Part shown: piece by piece, positions 12,640-24,539 of the stretch
Numbering within the stretch: the first letter of the stretch is position 1
How the letters are laid out: every line of letters starts with the position of its first letter
Source: Pyxicephalus adspersus
Lineage: Eukaryota > Chordata > Amphibia > Anura > Pyxicephalidae
Assembly (NCBI RefSeq): GCF_032062135.1
Contig: NC_092859.1
Coordinates: 45,689,604-45,753,603 of the forward strand
Reading direction: 5' to 3'
DNA: 64,000 nt
The notes under the pieces: model-generated
Told to the model about the DNA's origin: nothing
Seen by the model: the letters and a program-made list of their open reading frames with translations, nothing else
The model's database searches: none
Translations under genes and position numbers: made by a program

Positions 12640-13443
12640 TCCATAAAAGCATTGGGATTCATTTTCTAACAAAGTTTAGGCTATTTACTTAACACTCCAA
12701 AAGGAATATTGCACTTTTCATTGTAAAAAGTCACAAAGGAAACAAACACAGACAAGGAAATGATAAAAAAACAGGATTTTTCTTGCACATGATTGGATGG
12801 CTGCACCTCATTAACTAAGCTAAGTGAATTATCAAGCAAGTAGAATACACACATAATAATACATATATTAAAACACAATTACAACAAAATGAGGATGCAT
12901 TATTAAAGTGGTATAGGCAGTTAACTTACAAATTTAAATTATTCTGTGCAAGATATAAAAAATAGGTGAAATTCTGCTTACAGTTCATTAATGTGCAAAT
13001 AATGTTTGTTCTCTAATTTATATTATATAGTTTTTGCAATGTATCAAATTTTCTAAGGAAAATAAATAATACATTTTGCTAACAGACTAAACCTCTTTAG
13101 CAATTAAACCCCCCTTTAAATGCATAATAAAAAGGTATGCATTTAAAGTACCCGTGTGTATGTGGACCGCAATAGAACAAAAAACTAAAAACAACCTAAT
13201 ATTTATTATAATTATTTACAATAATAGCTAACAACAGGATCATTGCAAGAACAGAAAATTCAGTATACAGTATGTGTACACCAGGCAGGTATATATATAT
13301 ACGAGTATATATAAATAATCATAGCACCCAATACATGATTACAAAAACCTAAACCTTCCAAGTGTCATGTAAGATTATTAGATAACGGAATCAGTGGAGT
13401 GATAAGAAAATTGCATGTATAAAGATTCAGAAGGGCAACTTAC
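12640..13443. repeat. Duplicated 3' flank, partner of 6600-7524
   Basis: Colinear with the block downstream of the exon at 7525-9969. It supports a tandem duplication of exon plus downstream DNA. A short (TA)-rich run at about 13296-13313 is private to this copy. Confidence 0.55.
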
Positions 13444-14795
13444 CTTTGGGTCATTAACACAATTTGTATCTGATGTGCTATCATTGTCTCTAACTAGTTT
13501 CCGTAACTGGGGAAAATCCAGAGATTGCAGAAAAGCAGAATCCCGCTGTTGTGGTGCTGGGGGCACATTTGTTTGGTAAGATTGTCCTTGTCCTCCCGGA
13601 GGAACCATCCGGACTTCCATGTATTTTAGGGTTCCGTCCGCGTTTAGGAAAAGAGCTGGCTGATACTGATCCATGTATGATTTAGAATCAGACCCACCAA
13701 GATAGCAGCAACTACTACTATACCCATAACTTTCTTTCCTCAGACATCTCACCAGTAAAATAATAAATGTCACAAGAGAAACTAAACTGATAGCCACAAG
13801 AGAAACAATTAAATATAAAGTCATATCTGATGGTGGGTTGGAATTTCTAATGAAATCCCCAGACTTGGGTCTTTCTGCTACAGCCTCATTTGCCATAATG
13901 ACAATTACAGTGACTGTGGTAGATAATGGAGGATCCCCATGATCACTGATAGTGATAACAAGTTGCTGTTCTGTAATGTCTGTTTCCTGAAGTCCTCTTA
14001 TAGTCCTGACCTCTCCTGTGTGTTTAGACACTTGGAACAGTGCAGAACTACCAGGGTCAATGAGGTTAAAGGCCAACCAGGCATTGTGACCAGAGTCCAG
14101 ATCTACTGCTGTCAGATATGACATGATCCTGATCTCGCTGGTTCTCCTCCATCTATAGCAGTCAGAATAAGATTGTGTTCTTGTTTTTCCTCCCTATCTA
14201 ACACCTTCTCCAATATAAGCTGAGGGATGAGAGTGCCATCCTTACGATTCTTTACAGACAATGAGAAATAAGGATTTGTGTTTATTATGTACCGACTAAC
14301 ACCATTAACACCAACATCCAAATCCTTCGCAGTATCTAAGGTAAATCTAGCACCAGGACTTAATAATTCTGTAATTTCAATTATTCGCCTATTAGATAAG
14401 AAAATGGGAGAATTATCATTGATATCCTGAACCTCAATATCCAGACTGAAAAGCTCTAAAGGATTTTCAGCAACCACCTCTAAATGCAGCACACAGTTCA
14501 CATTGGATCCACACAGGATCTCCCTATCAATCCTGTCATTTACAACCAAACCTCCATTTTCCTTATTTACAGTAAAATATTTTTGGTATTTCTCAGATGA
14601 TAAATGTAATCTGTGCTGAGAAATCTCTGAACGTTTTATGCCCAGATCCTGAGCTACATTTCCTACCCATGTCCCTGGATCAGACTCCTCCACAATGGGA
14701 TAACGAAGCTGCCCAGAGACCCAGCCCCAGCTACAAAGGAGAAGGGAGAAAGCTACTTGCCATTTCCAACACAGATAGCAGCCTCTGATGTCCAT
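13444..14795 (-). pseudogene. Gamma-protocadherin variable exon with internal deletion and frameshift
   Basis: ATG at 14795 opens the standard signal peptide, EC1 (CX5C loop CGSNVNC) and EC2, reaching ARSGSCHI near the EC2/EC3 boundary. At 14115/14116 it is joined to the first strand of EC6 (LTAVDLDSGHNAW). EC6, the membrane helix and the tail then continue in a different frame to the donor (AAG, then GTAAGT) at 13444. Total length is 1352 bp, about 1.1 kb short, with EC3-EC5 lost. Translation from the ATG stops at 14112-14114, so no membrane protein is made. The promoter, leader and donor are intact. The EC6-side breakpoint is the same base as in the broken exon at 30384-32431. Confidence 0.85.
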
Positions 14796-14962
14796 ATCTT
14801 ACAATGTTTTCTTGATATTTGATAGAACATAGATCCTTTGTAATCCACAATGTCTGTTGTTTATAAATGTATCCTCAACCCTTTGCAAACATAATCCAAG
14901 TATAGCCAAAACATCTTTAGAATCACCATCAAAGGAGCAGCTCTTTGTGTGTAAGAGAAAAA

Positions 14963-15064
14963 ATGGGAGGGTGAATCACTGAGCCAGGGGGAGGAGAGTG
15001 CTGAGATAGCTTGAGCAACTGCATTGCTGAAGACAAATGGAATGACAAGTCTGCCCTCCTATGG
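14963..15064 (-). promoter_or_regulatory. Variable-exon promoter: conserved block plus CTCF-like site
   Basis: The conserved block with tgaatcactgagcca is at 14963-14999. The CTCF-like 14-mer CCATAGGAGGGCAG (minus strand) is at 15051-15064, 11 of 14 by eye. Spacing is 52 bp. It is preserved upstream of a broken exon. Confidence 0.65.
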
Positions 15065-15589
15065 GCATTGAATGTAACATCAACATCATTAAACATGTTA
15101 TTGCTCTAAAATAAATTGAAATTATCTAAAAAGCAGATAATTGTTTTCCTTACATTTTTGGTGTTAGGATTAAGAATTTATACATAACAAAATATAATGT
15201 TTTATGCAATGTTTACCAACACATAAATCTGGATTTTTCTTGTAAATTATTGTATTACTTATTTCTAATAGCCAGGGATTGTTTTGCTTTTAAAGCTTTT
15301 ATATTTTTAATTTTTTGTTAATGCACTGCACTTAGTTTAATTATTGTTATTCTTTGTATAGTGTACATAGCAAAAAGAAACATTTTTTCAGTATAAATGA
15401 ATTGCTTGTTTAACCCACCTATTTAGCCTACCCAATAAACCACTTAATGTATATGCTGCTATTTAGAGGAAATGAAACTACAAAAAAATTAATTAAATAT
15501 AACCAATCCTATTAAGTTGGTAATTTCATTATTGAATCTTATTCCTAGAAATACTTATATACATAAAAAAAAATCTGTTAATCAAATGC
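15065..15589. other. Inter-exon DNA, no gene
   Basis: AT-rich sequence with no recognisable gene or repeat boundary. Confidence 0.4.
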
Positions 15590-16330
15590 AATCCTACATC
15601 TCACTTATACTCTGAACTCTCTCCTGCAGACTGGTTCAATGTTTTAGATTCACGCAACTCACTGAAACATGCAATATCATATATTTATCACACATTGAGG
15701 CTTCCTTCGGACTATGCACAATCACAAATTAGGTTGTCAAGATTGACGGACTGTTTTCCTGTCATATTCCCCCATTTATTCCTAAAGACTTCATAAAAGC
15801 TTGGTTGTCCCTTCCCTCTGCCATTTACCATGGAGTATATGGGCGAGAGAAGGCCAACCTTTACCACATGTTCTTTGACTGACCCCCAATCAAATGATTT
15901 TAGAGAGATATATTTATATAACTTTTATACTTTCTACTATTTCATTGGTTGATATAAAAATGGTTTTACAAAAATGGAAAGACACTGAACCAGCCACTCT
16001 GGGCCTCAGTTTATGCATGTTTTTCAAATGTTAGGGTTGAAGCATTTTAAAAGAAAAGACACGGGCCACTATGTCCACCTTATATTCTTGTTTCTGTGAC
16101 TTTAAGGATTAGTATTATTAATATTCACCTGGTATAGGATTTATGCTTTAGGATAAACCTTTTGTTTTTGTTTATTTACATTTATTTATATTGAATGTAC
16201 TATTTCCTTATTTTCTGTTTTTTAAATGCTATATTATACCATATTATAGTTTGTTTGTTTTTGTACTGCATTATTTTGCATCATCCTCAAATAAAAGAAT
16301 TTTCAAAAAATAAAAAACGTAAAAAAAGAA
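15590..16330 (+). mobile_element. 3' end of an L1-like retrotransposon (relic)
   Basis: Plus-strand reading gives interrupted fragments with the look of the L1 ORF2 C-terminus: ANLYHMFFD near 15855-15880 (compare 'LxHxxxxCxxI') and a KWKDTEPATL-like piece near 15975-16000. An AT-rich 3' tail follows, with AATAAA near 16290 and A-rich sequence at 16305-16328. A 5'-truncated, decayed LINE fits. The family assignment rests on short, eroded motifs. Confidence 0.45.
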
Positions 16331-17341
16331 CATCTTAGTCTGCCATCCCTAAAATCAACATATTATTAAGGCTGACTTTTTGAGATTTCAAAACTGGTAC
16401 ATTCCATTTAATCTGATATTATTAGAAAATTGTCATAGGAACTTTTGTTCTCATTGCAGTATTTTCCCTCACCTCTTTGGATTTCCTCCAGCTTTCCTTA
16501 TCAATGGCAATGGTCACCAAGATAAAAAAGCAATACAAATTGCAACAGTGGAAACATGGATTTCAAAAACAAGATCAGGCAAATCATCAATTCCTACTGC
16601 CAAAACATAACCTTTACACACCCATTATTAAATGTGAAACAGACAAAACCATCAGGCTTTAATGTCTCTGTATATGCTTTTTAAATTTAAAGGAAGCCTT
16701 CAAGACTGGTATGGTGAAAGACAAAAAAAAAGTTCAAGTAACCAGATATATAACAAAAAAAGATATTAATCATTCTCAGCAAGTATATGCCAGGTGGACC
16801 TGAACAAGCAAATATATTGGCTGACGGATTATGGTATCATAAGGCTATCATCTTTTGCTTTTATTCATGGTAATTATAAAATGGCAAAAATAGCTCAAAG
16901 CACATGTGTTGCAAGATACCACAAACAGTTATTCACTACTCTGCACTGCAACTTAGTGCTGGTTCTTTTTAGGGTCTGGATTGTTGACAGCCCATTGGTT
17001 TTGAATGAATTGTTTAAGAAAACATGTGTGTTATTACAATATAGCCAGGTGTAAAGCCATATTTATCATGTATGAAAACCGAACCAGGTACATTTAAGCA
17101 AAATGAGGAACCTGTAAAATGTTGACAATGATAAAGCTTTTATCTATGAATATTTGAGTGCTGTGATCAGAAAAAAAATTCTGCATCCTGCAAAACAGCT
17201 GCAGTTTTCAGCCTTCCTTAGACATGAATAATATATCGTATAAACACATTTCCATATGCAATATCAAACCCACACACCAGGAAATGTATATAAAAAATAT
17301 ATATATTTATATACAAAATAGATAATTGAGAATCAACTGAC
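16331..17341. other. Inter-exon DNA, nothing recognised
   Basis: Small frames here (16380-16610, 16477-16662, 16794-17054) show no domain, no promoter block and no relation to the array. No repeat ends were identified. Confidence 0.4.
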
Positions 17342-18115
17342 CTTGCTTGAATCATTCAAACAGCTTGTATCAGATGTAGTATCACTGTCTTTCACTAGTT
17401 CTCGCAGCTGGGGAAAATCCAGAGACTGCAGAAAAGCAGAATCCCGCTGTTGTGGGGCTGGGGGCACATTAGTTTGGTAACACTGACCTTGTGGACCTGG
17501 AGGAACCATTCTGACCTCCATGTATTTCAAGGTTCCATCTGTGTTCAGATAAAGAGCTGGTTGATACTGATCTATGTATGGTTTGGAGTCATTCAGGAAA
17601 CAGCAGCTGCTGCTATAACCATAACTTTCTTTTCTCAGGCATCTCACCAGTAATATAATAAATGTCACAAGAGAAACTAAACTAATAGCCACAAGAGAAA
17701 CTATTAAATATAAAGTCATATCTGACGGGGCCTTTGCATTAGTTAATAAATCACCAGACTTGGGTCTTTCTGCTACAGCTTCGTTTGCCATACTGACAAT
17801 TATAGTGACTGTAGTAGATAATGGAGGATCCCCATGATCACTGATAGTGATAACAAGTTGCTGCTCTGTGTTTTCAATGTCCTGAAATCCTTGTGTAGTC
17901 CTGACCTCTCCTGTATGTTTAGACACTTGGAACAGTGCAGAACTACCAGGGTCAATGAGGTTAAAGGCCAACCAGGCATTGTGACCAGAGTTCCCTGGAT
18001 CAGACTCCTCCACAATAGAATAACGAAGCTGCCCAGAGACCCAGCCCCAGCTACAAAGGAGAAGGGAGAAAGCTACTTGCCATTTCGAACAGAGATAGCA
18101 GCCTCTGAAGTCCAT
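17342..18115 (-). CDS. pcdhg: In-frame truncated 'mini' protocadherin variable exon
   Basis: ATG 18115 opens the array signal peptide (residues 1-28) and the first 13 residues of EC1 (QLRYSIVEESDPG). These are fused in frame to EC6 at SGHNAWLAFN. The remainder of EC6, the juxtamembrane segment, the membrane helix and a complete tail (SDTTSDTSCLNDSSK) follow without a stop. The result is 258 residues against 815, an in-frame loss of about 1.67 kb covering EC1-EC5 and the first EC6 strand. The promoter and a GT donor are present, but the donor is GTCAGT, weaker at +3 than in any sibling. If made, it would be a membrane-anchored tail with a partial cis-interacting EC6 and no recognition domains. 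It could equally be a pseudogene that happens to keep frame, since deletions in four siblings do not. Confidence 0.6.
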
Positions 18116-18284
18116 ATCTTAAAATGTTGCCTTGATTTATGATGCAACATAGATCCTTTGAACAGCCAATTGTGTGTAGTTTAGGATTCCAAGCCCTTAA
18201 CCACCCCAGAAATAATCCATCCACAGAAATAAACATCCACAGCAATCACATCTAGCACTAGCAGATCCTCTTTGTGTGTGAAAA

Positions 18285-18394
18285 GTGGGAGGGTGAATCA
18301 CTGAGCCAGGGGGAGGAGAGAGAACAGCTATTCAGAACAGATCTACTTCTTTATCTGAACAGCCTAAATTCATGACAAGAGTGACCTCTTCTGG
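18285..18394 (-). promoter_or_regulatory. Variable-exon promoter: conserved block plus CTCF-like site
   Basis: The conserved block with tgaatcactgagcca is at 18285-18320. The CTCF-like 14-mer CCAGAAGAGGTCAC (minus strand) is at 18381-18394, 12 of 14 by eye. It is intact upstream of the truncated in-frame exon, so the short isoform could still be transcribed. Confidence 0.65.
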
Positions 18395-19848
18395 TAACTG
18401 TTTACAACTTCACTCATGCAAAGTGACATATTATTGTTGAAATAATTATTACTAACTTATAACTAGAAGGTAATGCAAATAGTCTAAGGTACCTGAGTGA
18501 TCACACCTTCAATCATTTGTACTCTTGTATAAAGAGAAAATAAGCAAATTATATTAATAATATTGTATTGATTTCCTTTCCTCTGTGACTAGTGATGCAT
18601 TTTTTTTTAAATTAATCTGGCAGATGTTGACATTACATGTGCACATATCTCTAAGATACATTACCGAGTATTGGGTAATTAGAGATTGGTATTTTTTTGC
18701 TTTATGTCACATAGGTCCATAATCACATATAATTTATAAAAAAAGAAATATATCTATCAAGTTCAACAAATAAAAGACACCTATTTGTTAAAGCAGAACT
18801 AAACCTAAATGACTCACCGATCTACGTGCCATCGTAGGGTGCCGCCATCTCCCTGCTCTTCTTCTTCCCATAGATGATTTTAGGCCATCTTGATTGCTCT
18901 TACCGGAGTGATGTAAGGTGCACGGGAGTTCATTCATCCCTGGCACACACAAGGGAAGCCAAAATTGCCAGGTTTACTTGGCAAATAAAAATGACAATGG
19001 ATTGATCCTGATAGACATCACCTGTCTGTTTCTGCAATACCAACCTACCTGAATGAGCATTTGTACATTAAGTACATCACCTTTCTAAATCTGAGAACAA
19101 ATGTCCCCTCAAAGGCAGTAAATGAAAGTAAAACTCTTAACAAAATATTATATGTATGCATTTCGACTACAACTTGCTTATTTGCTAGAAAAGAACAGAA
19201 AATTTTTGTAACACCACTTTTAAGTTGCAACGTTGGATAGATAGGAAATTACTTTGGAAAATATCTTCAATCATTTATCCTAATACCAATAATGAAAGTC
19301 AATGTTATCAACAAAATAAAAAAAAAACAGCATATACATTATTAATACACAAACATTAATATGATTATTCTTTTAAAATACAATAATAATTTACAGTAGA
19401 TTGCAAAGCTGATAATATTCACACTACATGAAACCTTTCAGTTGGTAAGATGTGAGTATTTACAGCTAATGGTGGCCACACACACATCAGCTTGGTAGAT
19501 TTTTTTTAGATGTAATTACAATTTTCATTTTTAAACCCTTATTTACAATAAATGCAAATAGCATTTTGTGTGTTTCTTGTTTTCTTCAATAGTTCCACAC
19601 AAAAAATGTTTTGTTTTTTTTTTGCATTTAATGTAAATTGTGATAAAAAAAAATGAATCTTTAATTTGAACAATTTTTGAATGTTTTAAAAAGTTTATAC
19701 TGAACATAAAAAAACATTGAGATCCTAGAAGAATAAAGGACATGTGGATTTCCTCTTTATTTTTAAACAGTTTTTAAATTTTCAAACACCAATTAACAAT
19801 CTACATTATTACATGTTAACTTTTTAGTACATTTTAACAATAACTCAC
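18395..19848. other. Inter-exon DNA with one repeat
   Basis: Mostly AT-rich. About 18785-19030 begins aaagcagaactaaacctaa, like other members of the agaactaaa MITE family, and contains a GC-richer middle (gtgccgccatctccctgc). The remainder shows no gene. Frames at 19045-19230 and 19543-19743 are low-complexity. Confidence 0.4.
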
Positions 19849-22293
19849 CTTGCTTGGATCATTTATGCAGCTTGTATTTGATGATGTGTCAGCATCTCTA
19901 ACTAATTCTCTTAATTGTGGAAAATCGAGAGATTGCAGAAAAGCAGAATCCCGCTGTTGTAAGGCTGGAGGAACATTAGTTTGGTAACATTGTCCTTGTG
20001 CTCCTGGAGGAACCATCCTGACCTCCATGTATTTTAGGGTTCCATCTGTGTTCAGGTATAGAGCTGGCTGATATTGACTAGTATATGACTTGGATTCTGT
20101 TCCACTAAGGTAACAGCAGCTGTTACCATAACCATAACTTTCCTTCCTCAAACATCTCACCAGTAAAATAATAAATGTCACAAGAGAAACTAAACTGATA
20201 GCCACAAGAGAAACAATTAAATATAAAGTCATATCTGATGGTTTGGAATTTCTAAGAAAATCTCCAGATTTGGGTCTTTCTATTACAACATCATCTGCTA
20301 TACTGACTAATACAGTGACAGTGGTAGATAATGGAGGATCCCCATGATCACTGATGGAGATAACAAGTTGCTGATCTGTGTTTTCAATGTCCTGAAATCC
20401 TTGTATAGTCCTGACCTCTCCTGTGTGTTTAGACACTTGGAACAGTGCAGAACTACCAGGGTCAATGAGTTTAAAGGCCAACCAGGCATTGTGACCAGAG
20501 TCCAGATCTACTGCTGTCAGTTTGGTCACCAAATATCCGGCACTTGTAGATTTTGGGATTCTCTCTTGGACAATGAGATCTTCTGAGTGCTCCGGATACA
20601 GCAAGGTGGGGGAGTTGTCATTTGTATCCAATATGAATATAAAAACTGGAATAGTGGAAAATAACTTTGGAGATCCAGAATCTTCTACTTTTATGGCGAT
20701 TTGTAGAGTCTGAATGTGTTCATATTCAAAGGAACGCTGTGCATATATATCACCAGTATTAGAATTAATATATACAAAAGAGGATACAGAAGATCCATCT
20801 ATCTGAGTCTCCACTATGGAGAAAACCAGATCAGAATTAACCCCCTCATCTGTATCACTAGCAGACACTGTACAAAGTAGAGTCCCGGGGTCACTATTCT
20901 CATTAATGAAAGCATTATAGGTAGATTGTGTAAATGTTGGGGCATTATCATTAACATCAGAAACCCTGAGAATAACAGTTGTCTTACTGGACAGAGGTGG
21001 AGATCCTAAATCAGAAGCTGTCAGCTCTATAGTGTATTGGGATATATTTTCTCTATTTAAAATCCCATCAGTGACCAATGTATGATGATTTTTGGTATTT
21101 TTAATTTTAAAAGGAATATTGGGAGATATATGAAGTTGTATTTCCCCATTTTTGCCAGAATCCCTGTCTCCCACATATATAGTTCCCAAAATGGTTCCTA
21201 GTGGTGTGTTTTCAGGAATCTCATTTGTCATTGATGTAAAATCTATTTCTGGATAATTGTCATTTATATCTTCGACTTCAATGTGAACAACACAGTCACC
21301 TTCTAGTTTAGGAAGTCCTTTGTCCACTGCTTTTACAGACAGTTCATAAAGATTCAGTTCTTCATAATCTATTGACCCATTAATGTAAATTTCACCATTT
21401 TGTTCATTTAAAGCAAATAGCCTCCTTGCAATTTTAGATGTATGACCGTCAAAAAAATATTCTATTTCACCATTTGCATTCTCATCTGGATCTGTTGCAT
21501 TTAATTTTAATATTACGGTATTTAAGGGAAGATTCTCTTTCAAATGTACTTTATAAACAGTCTGATTAAACACTGGAGGATTATCATTGATATCTAATAC
21601 TTTTATTGTGATATGACATGATCCTGATCTCGCTGGTTCTCCTCCATCTATAGCAGTGAGAATAAGATTGTGTTCTTGTTTTTCCTCCCTATCTAACACC
21701 TTCTCTAATATCAGCTGAGGGATAAGTGTGCCATCCATACGATTCTTCACAGATAAAGAGAAATAAGGATTTGTATTTAACATGTACTGGCTAACACCAT
21801 TAAAACCAATGTCTTGATCCTCTGCTATCTCTAAGGCAAATCTGGTTCCTGCACTTGTCCAGTATTCTGTAATCTCTATAATGTGATCATAAGACGAGAA
21901 CGTGGGAGAATTATCATTAATATCTAATATCTCTATTTCAATAGTAAAAGATTCTGAAGGATTTTCAGCAACCACCCTTAACCGCTGTACACAGTTCACA
22001 TTGGATCCACACAAGATCTCTCTATCAATCCTGTTATTTACAATCAAGCCTCCATTTTCTTTATTTACAGTAAAATATTTTTGGTATTTCTCAGATGATA
22101 AATACAATCTGCGCTGAAAAATCTCTGCACGTTTTAATCCCAAATCCTGAGCTAAATTTCCTACCCATGTCCCTGGATCAGACTCCTCCACAATAGAATA
22201 ACGAAGCTGCCCAGAGACCCAGCCCCAGCTACAAAGGAGAAGGGAGAAAGCTACTTGCCATTTCCAACACAGACAACAACCTCTGATGTCCAT
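19849..22293 (-). CDS. pcdhg: Protocadherin gamma (C5-like) variable exon, intact
   Basis: An open frame of 815 residues to the donor (AAG, then GTGAGT). The signal peptide is 1-28. EC1 has CGSNVNC at 95-101 and EILDINDN as its linker. EC2-EC6 carry complete LDRE/DxNDN sets, the membrane helix is about 690-712 and the tail 713-815. EC3 (NATDPDENANGEIEYFFDGHTSK) is almost the same as in the broken neighbour at 26350-28337, marking the two as recent duplicates. EC5, EC6 and the membrane segment are nearly identical to the rest of the array. Differences from siblings include NLAQDLG for NVAQDLG, one proline missing before the membrane segment (SKPSDMT), and NVPPALQQRD in the tail. The start is fixed by the conserved MDIRG signal peptide. 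Confidence 0.93.
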
Positions 22294-22467
22294 ATCTTAC
22301 AATGTTTTCTTAATATTTGATGAAGCATAGATCCTTTGTAATCCACAATGCCTTGAGTTTATCAATGTATCTTGCTACCCCAAAAAAATAATTCCATCTA
22401 CAGAAAAGGACACATCCCACAGAATCTCATCTTGGAGCTCAAGCTTTTCTTTGTGTGTAGCAGAGAT

Positions 22468-22576
22468 GATGGGAGGGTAAATCACTGAGCCAGGGGGAGG
22501 AGAGAGCAGACCAAGTCTGAGCAGATTACCAGCTGAATCTATTATATGAATGGATGACAAGAGTGACCTCTTCTGG
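22468..22576 (-). promoter_or_regulatory. Variable-exon promoter: conserved block plus CTCF-like site
   Basis: The conserved block at 22468-22504 has one change (gggtaaatcactgagcc instead of gggtgaatcac). The CTCF-like 14-mer CCAGAAGAGGTCAC (minus strand) is at 22563-22576, 12 of 14 by eye. Confidence 0.68.
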
Positions 22577-22912
22577 CAAATCTTTGTAACTCTAACCCTA
22601 ACAAATTTTTTTACAGCAAATGTTTGCATTCAATACATGTGGATGTTCAGTTTAAAAATCATGTACTATCCTAATGAATAAATAAATGCTTGTTGTGCCC
22701 CCCAATAATTATATACAATCTTTGTTAATAATAAAAACAACTCCAAGTACAATGAACGACCAAATCAAACAATAAAGAAAACTGCACAATTTACATGTAT
22801 AAGTGACAGTTCTAACAAAGACCAAATATATATTTTTCTATTTTATTTTTTTCTAAATAGCATATTTTAGGCCTTAATATATGTGACTTCAGGATTTTTA
22901 TATAAACATAAA

Positions 22913-22970
<58 letters not shown>

Positions 22971-24200
22971 CTGTATATACCTGGTTGCTTATAAGATTGA
23001 TCAGAAAAAACAGGTACACATCAGTATATATACAATTACTATAGTATGACTATAGTAAATAGGATAAATGCAAACACTATTAGTTTTACCTGCATCCTAA
23101 TCCGTTACTATTGCAATGTGTCCTATATTTCAGCCATTGATTATAGACAGGACCTACAGCTAGGAAAAGGCAACAACAAAATATAAATATATTATGACAT
23201 TATGAGTTATGACATTGATAAAAAAATGTAATTTGTAAAACTCATATGCAGGTTATAAAATTTAAACGTATGTTCAGACCTGCAGTGGAATCAAGTGATC
23301 TTGCATGGCTCCTGTTGGCTGGCCGCCAGCAGCTCAGTCACTCGCACCACAGTGATAGCTCTTAAAGAACCAGATTTATTATCTGGTGAGTCCATTCATT
23401 CTTTATGAGGTTGCTGTGAATAAAAGCTATTTGTAGCATCTTCCCAGAGGCAGTGCTTCACTAACTTGCTTTTGGTGTGGCAAATATTTCAATTAAAAGC
23501 AATTTTGTTTTATCTGTTAGATCCTGACAGATTTTGTGACCTGATAGCTTCCTGTTAACTATGCATGTGCTGCACTGTCACCTGATAGAAAAGAGTTATA
23601 CTGATGTCTCTCTGTTATAATACTTACATGTCTTCATTTAATAAAGGAAATACTGTCCTATTTTGATATTTGACAACAAGCTGCACTACTGAAAATGTAC
23701 TGAATGTGGTTTTATAAAAGAGTAGTGTAAGTACCTGAATCCATATTGATATCAGTCTTATGAAATACTTTGCACTGAAGCACTTAAATTTAGCCAGGAG
23801 ATGTCTTGAAAGTTAATTCCTAGCTAAAACAATACACAGTTCTTTTATTTTTTAAAAAGAGCATGAAAGGTATACTTTGTACATTGCAGGTATAAAGGTT
23901 TAAATATGTGTATATAGGACCTCAAAAGATGTGCAACAATTAACTTCCTCATTAGGCATTTTATTTGGATCTGGCGTGAGTTTAAGGATTCTTAGACTGA
24001 CTACAGTTTATGGTAGTCTGAACCTCCCAGGCAGAACCCAGTATGATGACGTTGCACTTATGTGTATACTTAAAGAATGGATGCATAACACCTCCATTTA
24101 CACAAATTATGCTATCAATTCCCATCAGCAAATTGTGCTATTGACTCCCTTATACTCTTCTCCCATCATCCTCTAGTCCTTTTGCATTTACATAAAAAGG
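22577..24200. other. Inter-exon DNA with TA microsatellite
   Basis: A (TA)n tract lies at about 22919-22970. A somewhat GC-richer patch at 23280-23400 (tggctggccgccagcagctc) has no recognisable coding content. No gene was seen. Confidence 0.4.
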
Positions 24201-24539
24201 CTACTGTGGCACAATTTAGACAAGCGTCTGGGCCTCAACTCATACTACTCTCTCTTTCTTCCCTTCTGGAGAAACCTGGAATTTCCTCCGTTTTTGGTTC
24301 CGGTTTTTTTCCGGTTTTGGTTCCACAGATTTTCGTTCTTGGCAAACGGAGGGCATCACATGCGTTTAGAACGCATGAACCCCAATAACAAGCGGACAAT
24401 CTCAATACAAGACATAGCTCATAAACTTTATAACCCTCCCTACTCATGTTTGTGCTGCATCATCTAGGCTCACTGGACAGGTAATCCTCTGAGTTTTGCT
24501 TTTATGCCCACGGGCAACTTCTAAAGCCATATCCATATG

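Noticed and set aside
13444..14795. Interpreting split exons as two-exon genes with small introns
   Set aside because: Nothing separates the two halves: the junctions are direct base-to-base joins of distant EC segments, with no GT...AG intron, and intact paralogues are uninterrupted.
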